Counted from the stretch's first letter, positions 29,033-39,130 are shown. The stretch is DNA of 64,000 nt from Martinezella rhizogenes (GCF_027460065.1 NZ_JAPYZZ010000011.1:113480-177479), one strand, 5' to 3'. Notes: generated by a model not told the origin, from the sequence alone. Numbers and translations: made by a program.

Positions 29033-32008
29033 CTATTCCGCCCCCGTCGCCTTTGCCGTATGGGCCCGTTCGACGGCCGCGACGATCTGCTGCTCGTCAT
29101 AGGGCTTGGTCAGCAGCACCGCGCTTTCAGGCGCCCCTTCCGGCAGATGGCTATCGCCCGTCGCAAATACGATTGCGAGCCCCGGCTTGCGACGCAGGGC
29201 CTCCACCGCCAGCTCGCCGCCCTTCATGTCGGGCAAGCCGAGATCGGTAACGAGAACGTCTATCCGGTCGGCCTCGATAACTTTCAGCGCCTGCGCGGCA
29301 TTTCCCGCTTCGACGACGGCAAAGCCGCTTTCCGACAGCATCTCCGTCGAATTCATCCGGATCAGCTCATCGTCCTCGACCAGAAGGACGCGGATCGACC
29401 TGTTTTCACTGTCGACCGCGCTCACGGTTTCGGAAGGTTTCGAATAGCCCGCTGTGGCCGCCGGCCGTGCGCTCGACAGCGATACCTGCTTGCGATTGGC
29501 GATCACATGGCGAATACGCCGTGCCAGCGCTTCGCGCGTGTAGGGCTTGGACAGCAGCTCCACCCCGGCATCCAGCTTGCCGCCGTGCACGATGGAGTTT
29601 TCCGTGTAACCGGACGTGAAGAGAACGGCGAGATTGGGAAGCCGCCCCTGCGCGCGGCGTGCCATTTCCCGGCTTTTCAAAGGCCCGGGCATCACCACAT
29701 CGGTAAAGATGACATCGATCGGAATGCCGCTTTCCACCACCGTCAGTCCGGCCTGCGCATCACGGGCGGTCAGCACCCGGTAGCCAAGATCGCCAAGCGT
29801 CTCGACGACAGTGTTGCGCACCTCCTCGTCATCCTCCACCACCAGAATGGTTTCCGTTCCGCCCTCGACGGGACCGGTCGGCATCACCACTTCCCTGTCC
29901 TCATCGGCAGCGGAGCGTGGCAGATACATCTTCACCGTCGTGCCCTGCCCCACCTCGCTATAGATGTTGACGTGGCCGCTCGATTGTTTCGCGAAACCAT
30001 AGACCATCGAAAGACCGAGACCGGTGCCCTTGCCCTCCGGTTTTGTCGAGAAGAACGGTTCGAAGACCTTTTCGAGAATCTCCGGCGACATGCCCGAGCC
30101 CGTATCGGTGACGGCGAGCATCACATATTGCCCCGCCGAAACCTCGGAATGCTTGCGGGCATAATCGCGGTCGAGCACCGCATTGCCCACTTCGATGGTC
30201 AGCTTGCCGTGCCCTTCCATGGCGTCGCGCGCATTGATGGCGAGATTGAGCAGCGCATTCTCCACCTGGTTGGGATCGGCATAGGTGTTCCAGAGACCGC
30301 CTGACGTAATAACCTCCACCTCGATCGCCTCGCCGAGCGAGCGGCGCAAGAGATCGTCCATGCCGGTCACGAAACGGGCGATATTGATGACGCGCGGCTC
30401 CAGCGCCTGCCGGCGGCCGAAGGCCAGCAGCTGGCTGGCGAGCTTTGCACCACGATGGACACCGGCAAGCGCATTTTCCAGCCTCCTTTCGGCGCGTTCA
30501 TTGCCGATCACATCCTTCGACAGCAATTGCAGATTACCCGCGATCACCTGCAGAAGATTGTTGAAATCATGCGCCACGCCGCCCGTCAGCTGGCCGATGG
30601 ATTCCATCTTCTGCGCCTGCTGCAAGGCCTTTTCGGTCTGGCGGCGCTCCGCCATTTCCATCTCGACACGCGCTTCCAGGCCTTCGTTCAATTGCCGAAG
30701 CTGCTCTTCCGCCCGGATGCGGTGACGAATCTCGCGCTCGAGATTGCTGGCATGTTCCTTGAGGGTGTCTTCGGCTTGCCGCTGCTCGGTGATGTCCGTG
30801 TGAACCCCGACCCACTCGGCAATGGCGCCTTCCTTGTTGAAGATAGGCACGCCACGGATGGCAAAAGTGCGATAAACACCGTCGTAACGACGTACCCGAT
30901 GTTCCCAGATATAGGTCGACTTTTCCGCGACCGCCCTGTTCCAGCTATCGACGGACCCCTGCCTATCGTCCGGGTGAACCGCGTCCGCCCAGCCAAAATC
31001 TTGATATTCTTCAGGGGCTTGTCCTGTCAACGCGGCCCAGGCGGGCTGATCACCCAGCATCCTGCCCTCGGCGCTATTGGTCCACAACACGCCATGCACA
31101 GCCTCCACCGCCGCCCGGAAACGGTTGTTGCTGATGAGGATTTCCTGCTCAGAGCGCTTGCGCTGTTCTATGTCAATGATGAGCACATAGATGCCATCGA
31201 TCGAACCGTCAGTCACATAGCGCGGCACGTAGCGGATTTCCGCGGCACGCATGCTGCCGTCAGGCCTGCGAATGACCGTGTCGGACACGATGTTCTCGCC
31301 GCCAAGTGCGCGATCGAGATAGGGTTTTCGGGCAGCGAAAAACGCTTCGCCCACGATGTCTGGCACGCTGTGACCGATCACCTCGTCAGCGCCGCGGCCG
31401 AACCATTCCAGATAGCCGTCATTGGCGAATTTATAGATGTAATCACGATCGACATATCCGACCAGAATCGGGAGCGCATTGGTCAGCCGGCTAAGCTCCA
31501 TGCGACTCTGCTCCAGCGCCTCGATCGCCTTCACTTTTTCGGTGTTTTCGAGCACGGTGCATAAAACGCCGTCCACCGTGCCGCCCTCGTTATAGATCGG
31601 CGTGTAGAACAGATCGAAGATCACCTCTTCCGGCACGCCATGTCGCATCAGCGTCATTGGCTGGTCGCGATAGGCCATGACCTCGCCGCGGAAACCTGCT
31701 TCCAGGATGCGGCTGTTCCAGTCCCATATTTCCGGCCAGATGCCGGGCACCGTTCCGCCCAGTGCCTGCGGGTGATAATTACCGGCGATCTCGGCATAAC
31801 CGTCATTGTAGATCATCACATGATCGCTCCCCCACATCAGCACCTGCGGAATGGGAGAATTGACGACGGAATTGGCCTTCTGCCTCAGATTTTGCGGCCA
31901 GTCGCAAATAGGACCGAGCGATGTCTTCGACCAGTCGAAGCGGCGCACAAGCTCACCCGTTTCACCGCCACCGATCGGCCATACCGGGGCAGCACGAAGA
32001 TTGGTCAT
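29033..32008 (-). CDS. Hybrid sensor histidine kinase with three PAS regions and two receivers
   Basis: 991 aa soluble kinase without membrane segments. Order: an N-terminal PAS-like region (about 20-150), two further PAS/PAC domains (about 160-290 and 295-420, ending DIEQRKR and DITEQRQAE), a coiled coil, a dimerisation/phosphoacceptor box [11 protein letters not shown] with His480, an ATPase domain ([28 protein letters not shown]), receiver 1 (about 720-835, FTDVVMP) and receiver 2 (about 870-985, [12 protein letters not shown]). It belongs to the large cytosolic HDFNN kinases common in rhizobia; some respond to light or redox, but no cofactor Cys or LOV motif is evident. It is divergent from the betaine-type transporter. 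Confidence 0.9.
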   Translation of the reverse strand: MTNLRAAPVWPIGGGETGELVRRFDWSKTSLGPICDWPQNLRQKANSVVNSPIPQVLMWGSDHVMIYNDGYAEIAGNYHPQALGGTVPGIWPEIWDWNSRILEAGFRGEVMAYRDQPMTLMRHGVPEEVIFDLFYTPIYNEGGTVDGVLCTVLENTEKVKAIEALEQSRMELSRLTNALPILVGYVDRDYIYKFANDGYLEWFGRGADEVIGHSVPDIVGEAFFAARKPYLDRALGGENIVSDTVIRRPDGSMRAAEIRYVPRYVTDGSIDGIYVLIIDIEQRKRSEQEILISNNRFRAAVEAVHGVLWTNSAEGRMLGDQPAWAALTGQAPEEYQDFGWADAVHPDDRQGSVDSWNRAVAEKSTYIWEHRVRRYDGVYRTFAIRGVPIFNKEGAIAEWVGVHTDITEQRQAEDTLKEHASNLEREIRHRIRAEEQLRQLNEGLEARVEMEMAERRQTEKALQQAQKMESIGQLTGGVAHDFNNLLQVIAGNLQLLSKDVIGNERAERRLENALAGVHRGAKLASQLLAFGRRQALEPRVINIARFVTGMDDLLRRSLGEAIEVEVITSGGLWNTYADPNQVENALLNLAINARDAMEGHGKLTIEVGNAVLDRDYARKHSEVSAGQYVMLAVTDTGSGMSPEILEKVFEPFFSTKPEGKGTGLGLSMVYGFAKQSSGHVNIYSEVGQGTTVKMYLPRSAADEDREVVMPTGPVEGGTETILVVEDDEEVRNTVVETLGDLGYRVLTARDAQAGLTVVESGIPIDVIFTDVVMPGPLKSREMARRAQGRLPNLAVLFTSGYTENSIVHGGKLDAGVELLSKPYTREALARRIRHVIANRKQVSLSSARPAATAGYSKPSETVSAVDSENRSIRVLLVEDDELIRMNSTEMLSESGFAVVEAGNAAQALKVIEADRIDVLVTDLGLPDMKGGELAVEALRRKPGLAIVFATGDSHLPEGAPESAVLLTKPYDEQQIVAAVERAHTAKATGAE

Positions 32009-32372
32009 TCAACATCACCACAAAAATCGAGAGGAAACCTCCCGTAATACACGACGAGAGAAAAGTCCAAGAAAACAGAAACTTCCGCTTATTGTTCCCG
32101 ACATTTTTCAAAAATTCGAAAAGTTCCATCGGTCCCGAAATATCGTGACGCAAGTGCTAAAGAACTTGAGATTTCAGTAGCTTCACACCAGGATTTTCGC
32201 AAAGATATGTCCTATGGTGCCGGTTTACTTGACGATTGGCATCCTCAATACGCCAGAAATTGCCGCAAACGGAATGGCCACAAAGGAATTATTAAGCCTC
32301 AATAAGGGTGCTGGCGGTCGCGGTGCCGTCAGCGCCCGGGTCTTCGCCACACCGCGACCAGAGGGAACAAAA
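32009..32372. other. Divergent region between hybrid kinase and betaine importer
   Basis: 364 bases holding two divergent promoters. The first 150 bases are A/T-rich relative to the window. Open frames here are extensions of neighbours and not protein-like. TTGACG occurs at 32229, but I see no good -10 at a normal distance; no named operator was recognised. Confidence 0.5.
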
Positions 32373-33371
32373 ATGAAAATACTTTTGGGTGCCACAATTC
32401 TTTCTGCCGGCTTCGCCTTTTCAGGCGGCGCGGCCTATGCCGCCGACTGCGGAAACGTGACAATCGCCAGCATGAACTGGCAATCCGCCGAAGTCGCCGC
32501 CAATCTCGATAAATTCATTCTTGAAAAAGGCTATGGTTGTTCCGCCGAAATCGTGACCGGCGACACCGTGCCGACACTGACCTCCATGTCCGAAAAGGGC
32601 CAGCCGGATATCGCCCCCGAGGCCTGGGTCAGCCTGCAGCCGGAAATCGTCAAGCAGGGACTGGAAGGCGGCAAGGTCGTCGCAGCCGCCAAGATCCTCT
32701 CGGACGGCGCCGTCCAGGGTTGGTGGATTCCGAAATATCTCGCCGATGCCAATCCCGATCTCAAGACCATTCCTGACCTTTTCAAACACCCCGAACTGTT
32801 CCCCGCACCGGAAGACAAGTCCAAGGGCGCCGTGTTTAACGGCCCGCAGGGCTGGGGCGGCACCGTTGTCACCGCACAGCTCTTCAAAGCTTTCGGCGGT
32901 GAAAAGGCTGGTTTCACCCTCGTCGATACGGGTTCCGCCGCAGGCCTCGACGGTTCCATCGCCAAGGCTTACGAAGCCAAGCAGCCATGGGTCGGCTATT
33001 ATTGGGCTCCCACGTCGTTGCTCGGCAAATATGAGATGGTGAAGCTCGGTTTCGGCACCGAATATGATGCTGCCGAATGGAAGCGCTGCACGTCGATTGC
33101 CGATTGTCCGGACCCGAAGCCAAATGCATGGCAGGTGGATGACGTGCAGACGCTCGTCAGCAAGAGCTTTGCCGACCGTGCAGGCCCGGCCATGGACTAC
33201 CTCAACAAGCGCGCCTGGACCAACGCAACCGTCAACAAGCTGATCGCCTGGATGACCGATAACCAGGCAACCGGTGAAGACGGCGCCAAGCAATTCCTGA
33301 AGGAAAACGAAGCCCTCTGGAAGGGCTGGGTCTCTCCTGAAGTCGCGGAAAAGGTCAAGGCCGCCCTTTAA
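32373..33371 (+). CDS. proX: Betaine/proline-type ABC transporter substrate-binding protein
   Basis: 332 aa periplasmic protein of the OpuAC family. The signal peptide is MKILLGATILSAGFAFSGG...AYA-ADC. The mature chain has the family pattern of two lobes with aromatic residues (MNWQSAEVAANL, GWWIPKYLA, WVGYYWAPTSLL). Four cysteines (ADCGN, GYGCS, RCTSIADCPDP) could form disulphides. The ligand, a betaine, choline or proline, cannot be decided. ATG 32373 follows GAGGGAACAAAA. The permease starts 218 bases downstream after a strong hairpin. Confidence 0.82.
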   Translation: MKILLGATILSAGFAFSGGAAYAADCGNVTIASMNWQSAEVAANLDKFILEKGYGCSAEIVTGDTVPTLTSMSEKGQPDIAPEAWVSLQPEIVKQGLEGGKVVAAAKILSDGAVQGWWIPKYLADANPDLKTIPDLFKHPELFPAPEDKSKGAVFNGPQGWGGTVVTAQLFKAFGGEKAGFTLVDTGSAAGLDGSIAKAYEAKQPWVGYYWAPTSLLGKYEMVKLGFGTEYDAAEWKRCTSIADCPDPKPNAWQVDDVQTLVSKSFADRAGPAMDYLNKRAWTNATVNKLIAWMTDNQATGEDGAKQFLKENEALWKGWVSPEVAEKVKAAL

Positions 33372-33480
33372 AAGTGCGTCCTCACATATCTGCCCGGCAA
33401 CCGGCGTTCGCCAATGGCGACGCCGCGCCGCATCGGCTCCGGAATGCCTGTCGGCTTCCGGGTGAGATGCGCCGGTTCAA

Positions 33481-33522
33481 CAGAGCGTTCCGCCCTGCGT
33501 CCTGAAGGACGCGCGGCGCTCT
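33481..33522 (+). promoter_or_regulatory. Two-step hairpin between binding protein and permease genes
   Basis: Outer arms CAGAGCG/CGCTCTG and inner arms GCGTCCT/AGGACGC fold into one long stem with a 2-base GA tip. No T-tract follows directly. Such structures after binding-protein genes commonly protect the upstream mRNA so that the binding protein outnumbers the permease. Confidence 0.55.
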
Positions 33523-33589
33523 GGCGATTTTACTCCCGGAGTGCGGAGGATATCGATCCCCGCCTCCGGTTCTTCATGGAGAACAGGAT

Positions 33590-34477
33590 ATGGAATGGCT
33601 TTTCAAATTTCCGACCATGAATGACGATGCTCTGCGCGCGCTGAAAAAAGTCATCGACGAGGGATTCCGGGGATTCACCCGAACCTATGGCGGCGCGATA
33701 GAGGGGCTGTTTACACCCCTGCAGAGTTTTCTCATCTGGGCGGAAAGGCTTTTGATCGGCGCACCCTGGCCGGTCGTTATTCTTATTGTCGGCGCGCTCG
33801 CCTGGTTTGGCAGCCGCAGCGCCACCATCGTTTCACTGTGTTGCGGTATTCTCTTCGCCATCGGCTGGTTCGGCATGTGGGAAGACACGATGAAGACGGT
33901 CTCGATGATTTTCGTCTGCGCGGTGATGTCCATCGTCATCGGATTGCCGATCGGCATCGCCATGGCGCGGTCGAACCGCCTGCAGAACGTGGTCAATCCC
34001 GTCCTCGACGTGATGCAGACGATGCCGAGCTTCGTTTATCTCATTCCCGTCGTCATGCTGCTCGGCATCGGCCGCGTGCCTGGCGTCATCGCCGTCATCA
34101 TTTACGCCATACCGCCCATGATCCGGCTGACCAATCTCGGTATCCGCATGGTCGACCACGACGTGCTGGAGGCAGCCGACGCTTTCGGATCCTCGAAGCG
34201 CCAGAAGCTGTTCAAGGTGCAGCTGCCGCTTGCACTCCCCACCATCATGGCCGGTATCAACCAGACCATCATGATGGCGCTCGCCATGGTCGTCATCGCC
34301 TCCATGATCGGCGTGCAGGGTCTTGGCCAGCCGGTGCTGAAGGCCATCGCCAACCAGTATTTCACGCTCGGCGTGTTCAACGGGCTTGCCATCGTCGGCA
34401 TCGCCATCATCTTCGACCGCATCAGCCAGGCCTATGGCCTTCGTCTGCAAAAACACCGGGAAGTGGCGCATGGCTAG
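33590..34477 (+). CDS. proW: Betaine/proline-type ABC transporter permease
   Basis: 295 aa membrane protein with about six to seven helices. The BPD-transporter inner-membrane loop is visible at EAADAFGSSKRQKLFKVQLP (EAA motif), contacting the ATPase. MALAMVVIASMIGVQGLGQPV is typical of ProW/OpuAB. ATG 33590 lies 218 bases after the binding-protein stop; its own stop overlaps the ATPase start by 8 bases. Confidence 0.88.
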   Translation: MEWLFKFPTMNDDALRALKKVIDEGFRGFTRTYGGAIEGLFTPLQSFLIWAERLLIGAPWPVVILIVGALAWFGSRSATIVSLCCGILFAIGWFGMWEDTMKTVSMIFVCAVMSIVIGLPIGIAMARSNRLQNVVNPVLDVMQTMPSFVYLIPVVMLLGIGRVPGVIAVIIYAIPPMIRLTNLGIRMVDHDVLEAADAFGSSKRQKLFKVQLPLALPTIMAGINQTIMMALAMVVIASMIGVQGLGQPVLKAIANQYFTLGVFNGLAIVGIAIIFDRISQAYGLRLQKHREVAHG

Positions 34478-35531
34478 TCAATCGATCGAAATTCGCAGCC
34501 TCTACAAGATTTTCGGCTCCAAGGCGGCAAATCATGTCGAAGCCGTGAAGGCCGGCATGTCCAAGGCCGAGCTCAACGCCACGAATGGTCACGTGCTTGG
34601 CCTGCGCGACATCAACATCACCATGCCGGGCGGACAGATCACCGTCATCATGGGCCTTTCCGGCTCCGGCAAATCGACGCTGATCCGCCACGTCAACCGG
34701 CTGATCGACCCGACCGCCGGCGAAATCCTCTATGGCGGCACCGATGTCTGTCGCCTCAACGAAGCGGACCTTCTGGAATTCCGCCGCCACAAGACGGCGA
34801 TGGTATTCCAGAAATTCGGCCTGCTGCCGCATCGAAACGTGCTGCAGAATGTCGTCTACGGGCTTGAGGTGCAGGGCGTCGACAAACGCGAACGCGAGGA
34901 GCGGGCCGAAGTCTGGATCAGGCGCGTGGGGCTCGAGGGCTTTTCCAACCATTATCCCAACCAGCTTTCCGGCGGCATGCAGCAGCGCGTCGGCCTCGCC
35001 CGCGCTCTGACCAACAATGCCGAAATTCTCTTGATGGACGAGGCCTATTCGGCGCTCGACCCACTCATCCGCGTCGACATGCAGACGGTGCTGCTGGAAT
35101 TGCAGAAGGAGTTGAAGAAGACCGTGGTCTTCATCACCCATGATCTCGACGAGGCGCTGCGGCTCGGAGACAAGATCGCCATCCTGCGTGACGGTGAGAT
35201 CATCCAGCAGGGCACGGCCGCCGAGATCGTCATGTCGCCAGCCGACAGCTATATCGAGGCCTTCGTGGAAGAGGTCAATCGCGGCAGGGTCATTCGCCTC
35301 GGCGCCATCGTGCAGCCGGAATTCTCCGGCCAGTCCCGCCTTCAGCTCGATGGAGATATGACGGTCGAAGAAGGCCTACGTGCGCTGGTCCGTGAAAATG
35401 TCAGCAGCGCCACGGTTGTCGGAGAAAATGGCAAGGTGCTCGGCGCCGTTACCACCGACGCCATCATGCGCTGCCTCGTCAGGACGGCGCATGGAGAGGA
35501 AGGCGGCATGGCGGAGCGGCTGTCAGGCTGA
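34470..35531 (+). CDS. proV: Betaine/proline-type ABC transporter ATP-binding protein
   Basis: 353 aa ATPase. Walker A GLSGSGKST, signature LSGGMQQR, Walker B ILLMDEAYSALDP and the switch His (FITHDLDEA) are intact. The C-terminal 70-80 residues (LQLDGDMTVEEGLRALV...AVTTDAIMRCLV) look like a CBS-type domain, which in OpuA senses ionic strength; the domain is short, perhaps one CBS unit. The start overlaps the permease. Its stop overlaps the convergent flavoprotein gene by 9 bases. Confidence 0.9.
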   Translation: MASQSIEIRSLYKIFGSKAANHVEAVKAGMSKAELNATNGHVLGLRDINITMPGGQITVIMGLSGSGKSTLIRHVNRLIDPTAGEILYGGTDVCRLNEADLLEFRRHKTAMVFQKFGLLPHRNVLQNVVYGLEVQGVDKREREERAEVWIRRVGLEGFSNHYPNQLSGGMQQRVGLARALTNNAEILLMDEAYSALDPLIRVDMQTVLLELQKELKKTVVFITHDLDEALRLGDKIAILRDGEIIQQGTAAEIVMSPADSYIEAFVEEVNRGRVIRLGAIVQPEFSGQSRLQLDGDMTVEEGLRALVRENVSSATVVGENGKVLGAVTTDAIMRCLVRTAHGEEGGMAERLSG

Positions 35532-36758
35532 ACCTTCAAGCCACCCGACCATGCCCTTCGCCGCCGCCTTGCCGGTGGCGAAACAGGCGGTCAGCAGATA
35601 ACCGCCGGTTGGCGCTTCCCAGTCCAGCATTTCTCCGGCAACGAATATGCCGGGGATGCTTTCCAGCATGTAGTTCTCATCGACACCGCTCCACGCGACG
35701 CCCCCGGCTGCCGAAATCGCCTCGGCAATCGGCCGCGGCCGCAGGAGCGGTATCTCCATGTGTTTCAGTCTCGCTGCGACAAAATCATCCGGCATAGCCG
35801 CAATGTCGGGGAATATCTCCCGCAGCAGCCCGATCTTGACGGCGGAGAGGCCGGCGGCCTTGCGCATGCGGTTTGCGAAACTCTCCTTCCGACCGAGCTT
35901 TGCCAGGTCGCGGCTGAGCCGCTCCACCGTACGTCCGGGCGCAAGATCAACCGCAAGCGACGCGCCGCCCACCTGTTCCAGCCGGTCGCGCAGTGCGGCG
36001 GAATGGGCATAGACCACGCTGCCCTCGATGCCGTGTTTCGTGATCACGAACTCGCCCTGAAAGGCTCCGGCCAAAGACATGGTCACCGTGGATTTGACGG
36101 CCTCTCCGGCAAAACGCTGGCGGAAAATATCGCTCCAATCGACGTCGAAGCCGCAATTGGCGGGGCGGAACGGGGAAACTTCCACGCCCTTCTGCGTCAG
36201 CACCGGCACCCAGGCGGCATCGGAGCCGAGCCGTGGCCAGCTCGCGCCACCGAGCGCCAGTAACACGGCATCGGCCTTGATGGTGACCTCGCCGTCCGGC
36301 GTCGCAAACACCAGCCGGTCGCCAGAAAAACCCACCCAGCGATGCCGCGTCCGGATGGTGACGCCCTGCGCTTCCAGTCGCGCAAGCCAGGCGCGCAACA
36401 GCGGCGACGCCTTCATCACCTTGGGAAACACCCGGCCGGAGGTGCCGACGAAGGTGTCCTGCCCCAGCCCTTGCGCCCAGTTGCGCAGCATCTCAGGCGT
36501 GAAATCATCGAGAGCCGCACGCAACCTCGGTTCCGCCTCGCCAAAACGGTGGCAGAAATTGTCGTAATCTTCGGCATGGGTGATGTTGAGGCCGGATTTT
36601 CCGGCCATCAGCAATTTGCGCGCCACGGTCGGCATCGCCTCGAACACCGTCACGGCATGGCCCGCGGACGAGAGCATCTCGGCCGCCATCAGCCCCGCCG
36701 GCCCGCCGCCGATAATCGCGACCTGCCTCGCCTCGCTCAAAACCCTCTCCTTAGCCAT
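35523..36758 (-). CDS. NAD(P)/FAD-dependent flavoprotein (HI0933/TIGR03862 type)
   Basis: 411 aa flavoprotein of the HI0933-like family. The FAD-binding Rossmann motif VAIIGGGPAGLMAAEMLSSAG is at residues 10-30, followed by KLLMAGKSGLNITH, a family hallmark, and the C-terminal GIFVAGEMLDWEAPTGGYLL. The physiological substrate is not known. ATG 36758 (MAKERVLSEARQ) gives the expected N-terminus; the open frame to 36953 overlaps the divergent yigZ-like gene. Confidence 0.85.
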   Translation of the reverse strand: MAKERVLSEARQVAIIGGGPAGLMAAEMLSSAGHAVTVFEAMPTVARKLLMAGKSGLNITHAEDYDNFCHRFGEAEPRLRAALDDFTPEMLRNWAQGLGQDTFVGTSGRVFPKVMKASPLLRAWLARLEAQGVTIRTRHRWVGFSGDRLVFATPDGEVTIKADAVLLALGGASWPRLGSDAAWVPVLTQKGVEVSPFRPANCGFDVDWSDIFRQRFAGEAVKSTVTMSLAGAFQGEFVITKHGIEGSVVYAHSAALRDRLEQVGGASLAVDLAPGRTVERLSRDLAKLGRKESFANRMRKAAGLSAVKIGLLREIFPDIAAMPDDFVAARLKHMEIPLLRPRPIAEAISAAGGVAWSGVDENYMLESIPGIFVAGEMLDWEAPTGGYLLTACFATGKAAAKGMVGWLEGSA

Positions 36759-36819
36759 CTTTGCCGTTGGGAGCCTTATACCGATTTCCGGGCGCGAATA
36801 TATGCGATATTGAACGCGG

Positions 36820-37407
36820 ATGTTCACGCTCGACCGCCCCGTTACCTTTTCGCAGGATATCAAAAAAAGCCGCTTTATCGCCTTCGCCGCACCGGTTACC
36901 GGCGAGGAGGATGCGAAGAACTTTCTGGCGGCGCATTCAGACCCCGATGCCAACCATAATTGCTGGGCCTGGCGAACGGGTCAGACCTATCGTTTCAGCG
37001 ACGACGGCGAGCCTTCCGGCACGGCGGGAAAGCCAATCCTTCAGGCGATAGACGGTCAGGCGCTGGATAATGTCGCAGTTCTCGTCATCCGCTGGTTCGG
37101 CGGCATCCTGCTCGGCAGCGGCGGGCTGATGCGCGCCTATGGCGGCACGGCGGCGGCCTGCCTCCGGCTCGGCGAGACTTCACCCGTCATCGCCTATGTC
37201 AGCGCGACCTTGAGCTGCCCCTTCTCCGATCTGGCGCTGGTGAAATCGCGGCTCTCCGCCACACCGAACCTGCGGCTGGAGAAGGAGGATTTCACCGGCA
37301 CCGGCGCGGATATGCTGCTTTTCGTTCCGGCCGAAGAAGCCGAACGGCTGACCCGGCTTCTGAGCGACCTGACCAGCGGGCGCGTCAGTCTTCACATTCC
37401 GGACTAG
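36820..37407 (+). CDS. YigZ/IMPACT family protein
   Basis: 195 aa. The N-terminal IMPACT domain is marked by KKSRFIAFAAPV, FSDDGEPSGTAGKPIL and IRWFGGILLGSGGLMRAYG, the best-conserved block of the family. A C-terminal DUF1949-like region follows. Members bind nucleic acid or act near ribosome rescue; the exact role is unsettled. It is divergent from the flavoprotein gene and 49 bases upstream of the RluA-type gene. Confidence 0.88.
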   Translation: MFTLDRPVTFSQDIKKSRFIAFAAPVTGEEDAKNFLAAHSDPDANHNCWAWRTGQTYRFSDDGEPSGTAGKPILQAIDGQALDNVAVLVIRWFGGILLGSGGLMRAYGGTAAACLRLGETSPVIAYVSATLSCPFSDLALVKSRLSATPNLRLEKEDFTGTGADMLLFVPAEEAERLTRLLSDLTSGRVSLHIPD

Positions 37408-37456
37408 AGATTTTCCAGCGACTGTCCGAATGCGCAATTCGTGCTAAGGAAGCTAT

Positions 37457-38125
37457 ATGTCACTTAAGCTTTCCAACCCCATCTACAATCCGCCGCTCGA
37501 CCCCTGGCTCACCATCGTGCACCGCGATGACGATTTGCTGGTTTTGGACAAGCCGAGCGGGCTTCTGTCCGTGCCGGGGCGCGATCCGGCGCTTTCCGAC
37601 AGCCTCATGACGCGGGTGCAGCAACAGTTCCCGAAAGCACTGATGATCAACCGGCTGGACAAGGACACGTCAGGCATCGTGCTGATGTCGCTGAACGGCA
37701 AGGCGCATGCGGCGATCGCCGCCCAGTTCGAGAAGCGTGAAACGCGCAAATCCTATGTTGCCATCGTCTGGGGCACGGTCGCGGGCGAAGAAGGCGAAGT
37801 GGACCTGCCACTGGCGATCGATCCCGACAACAAACCCCGCCACCGGGTGGACCATGAAAATGGCAAGCCGGCGCAAAGCCTTTGGCGCGTATTGGAGCGA
37901 TTGCCGCTTCCTGCGACAAGGTTGGCGCTTACGCCCCTCACCGGCCGCACCCACCAATTGCGGGTGCATATGAAGACGCTTGGCCACCCGATTCTCGGCG
38001 ATGAATTTTATGCCGAAGGTGAAGCACTCGCCGCCGCACCACGTCTGATGCTGCATGCGCAGGAGGTAGGCTTCCGCCATCCGGATGGCCGTGACGTCGC
38101 CTATACCGTGCCCTGCCCGTTCTGA
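37457..38125 (+). CDS. RluA-family RNA pseudouridine synthase
   Basis: 222 aa, lacking an S4 domain, so nearer to RluA than RluC/D. The catalytic loop NRLDKDTSGIVLMSL carries the catalytic Asp. The upstream LLVLDKPSGLLSVPG and downstream LTGRTHQLRVHM are also conserved. It would modify rRNA and perhaps tRNA. Position and length are normal. rsmJ starts 8 bases later, so two RNA-modification genes are probably cotranscribed. Confidence 0.9.
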   Translation: MSLKLSNPIYNPPLDPWLTIVHRDDDLLVLDKPSGLLSVPGRDPALSDSLMTRVQQQFPKALMINRLDKDTSGIVLMSLNGKAHAAIAAQFEKRETRKSYVAIVWGTVAGEEGEVDLPLAIDPDNKPRHRVDHENGKPAQSLWRVLERLPLPATRLALTPLTGRTHQLRVHMKTLGHPILGDEFYAEGEALAAAPRLMLHAQEVGFRHPDGRDVAYTVPCPF

Positions 38126-38133
38126 GGTCGCAA

Positions 38134-38760
38134 ATGAAGGAAGAAAACGAAAGTTTCGTGGTGGATTTTGTCGGCGGCGCGGTCGGCCATCGTTTCCGCT
38201 CCGGCGAAGGACGCGGACAGGCTCTGCCGAAAGCCGCCGGTTTCACCAAAGGCCGCACGCCAAAAATCGTCGATGCCACAGCCGGGCTGGGGCGGGATGC
38301 GTTCCTGCTCGCATCACTCGGGGCTGACGTTATCCTTATCGAACGTTCGCCGGCCATGCATGCCCATCTCGCCGATGGTATCAGCCGCGCCCTGGAAGCG
38401 GGCGGCGCTTATGCCGAGGCAGCGTCGCGCATGACGCTGCTACAGGGCGATTCCCGTCAGTTGCTGAAAGAGCTTTCACCCGAGGTGGTAGTCATCGACC
38501 CCATGCATCCACCCCGCCACAATACGGCGCTGGTGAAAAAGGAAATGCGGGTGCTGCGGGAACTGGTGGGGTCCGATCCCGATCAGGTAGAGCTGATGCA
38601 GGTGGCGCTTGAACATGCTACGAAACGGGTGGTGCTGAAATGGCCGCTGCGGGCCGAGCCGATGCCGGGCATTCGCAAGCCCTCGCATCAGATAATGGGC
38701 AAGAATACCCGTTATGATGTTTTCATGATCTTCGGAAAATCTCTCGATCTGGAAGAATGA
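38134..38760 (+). CDS. rsmJ: 16S rRNA (guanine-1516-N2)-methyltransferase RsmJ
   Basis: 208 aa SAM-dependent methyltransferase. The SAM loop VDATAGLGRDAFLLASLGA and the family motifs VIDPMHPPRHNTALVKKEMR, RELVGSDPD and ATKRVVLKWP match RsmJ. It acts on helix 45-region 16S rRNA. The N-terminal domain is shorter than in E. coli (about 250 aa), and the first residues (MKEENESFVVDF) reach the SAM domain quickly. Its stop directly abuts the stop of the convergent small gene. Confidence 0.85.
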   Translation: MKEENESFVVDFVGGAVGHRFRSGEGRGQALPKAAGFTKGRTPKIVDATAGLGRDAFLLASLGADVILIERSPAMHAHLADGISRALEAGGAYAEAASRMTLLQGDSRQLLKELSPEVVVIDPMHPPRHNTALVKKEMRVLRELVGSDPDQVELMQVALEHATKRVVLKWPLRAEPMPGIRKPSHQIMGKNTRYDVFMIFGKSLDLEE

Positions 38761-38946
38761 TCAGCGGAAGCTGGGCTTGCGCTGCGCATTCATCAGAAGC
38801 TCGTGCCGCGACGCAAACTCGCCGAACAGCTTTCTGAGCCTGACTTCCTCAGCCTTATCCAGCCGGTAGCGGCGGCAGAATTCCGCTACGTTGAGGATCG
38901 GCTTCGGTCTGTTCCCGTCTATCGTCTTGTTGTCTATGATCTGCAT
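38761..38946 (-). CDS. Small conserved-looking hypothetical protein
   Basis: 61 aa, charged, soluble. The sequence MQIIDNKTIDGNRPKPILNV followed by a predicted helical FCRRYRLDKAEEVRLRKLFG suggests a short regulatory or nucleic-acid-binding protein, but I do not recognise a family. An excellent CGGAGGGCGCC ribosome site precedes the ATG at 38946, and the frame fits exactly between rsmJ and the promoter region of the sugar dehydrogenase. Function unknown. Confidence 0.65.
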   Translation of the reverse strand: MQIIDNKTIDGNRPKPILNVAEFCRRYRLDKAEEVRLRKLFGEFASRHELLMNAQRKPSFR

Positions 38947-39130
38947 GGCGCCCTCCGTGTAACAGAGGCCAAACGTCTCTCACGCGTCGCGGTTCCCTAT
39001 GAATTCGCACGGGTGAGAAAAGAGCGTGGCGTCTGCACACGCAATGATCAAGTTTTCTTGAAACTCTCGAAGGAAACGAAATCCTCCCCAAATGGTTTCC
39101 TGCGTGACCTTAACGATGGAAGGGAGACCC

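Noticed and set aside
32214..32372. N-terminal extension of the betaine binding protein
   Set aside because: The signal peptide begins at ATG 32373; the extension would bury it.
33414..33620. 68-codon open frame between binding protein and permease
   Set aside because: It contains the hairpin, is arginine-rich and overlaps the permease start; no coding character.
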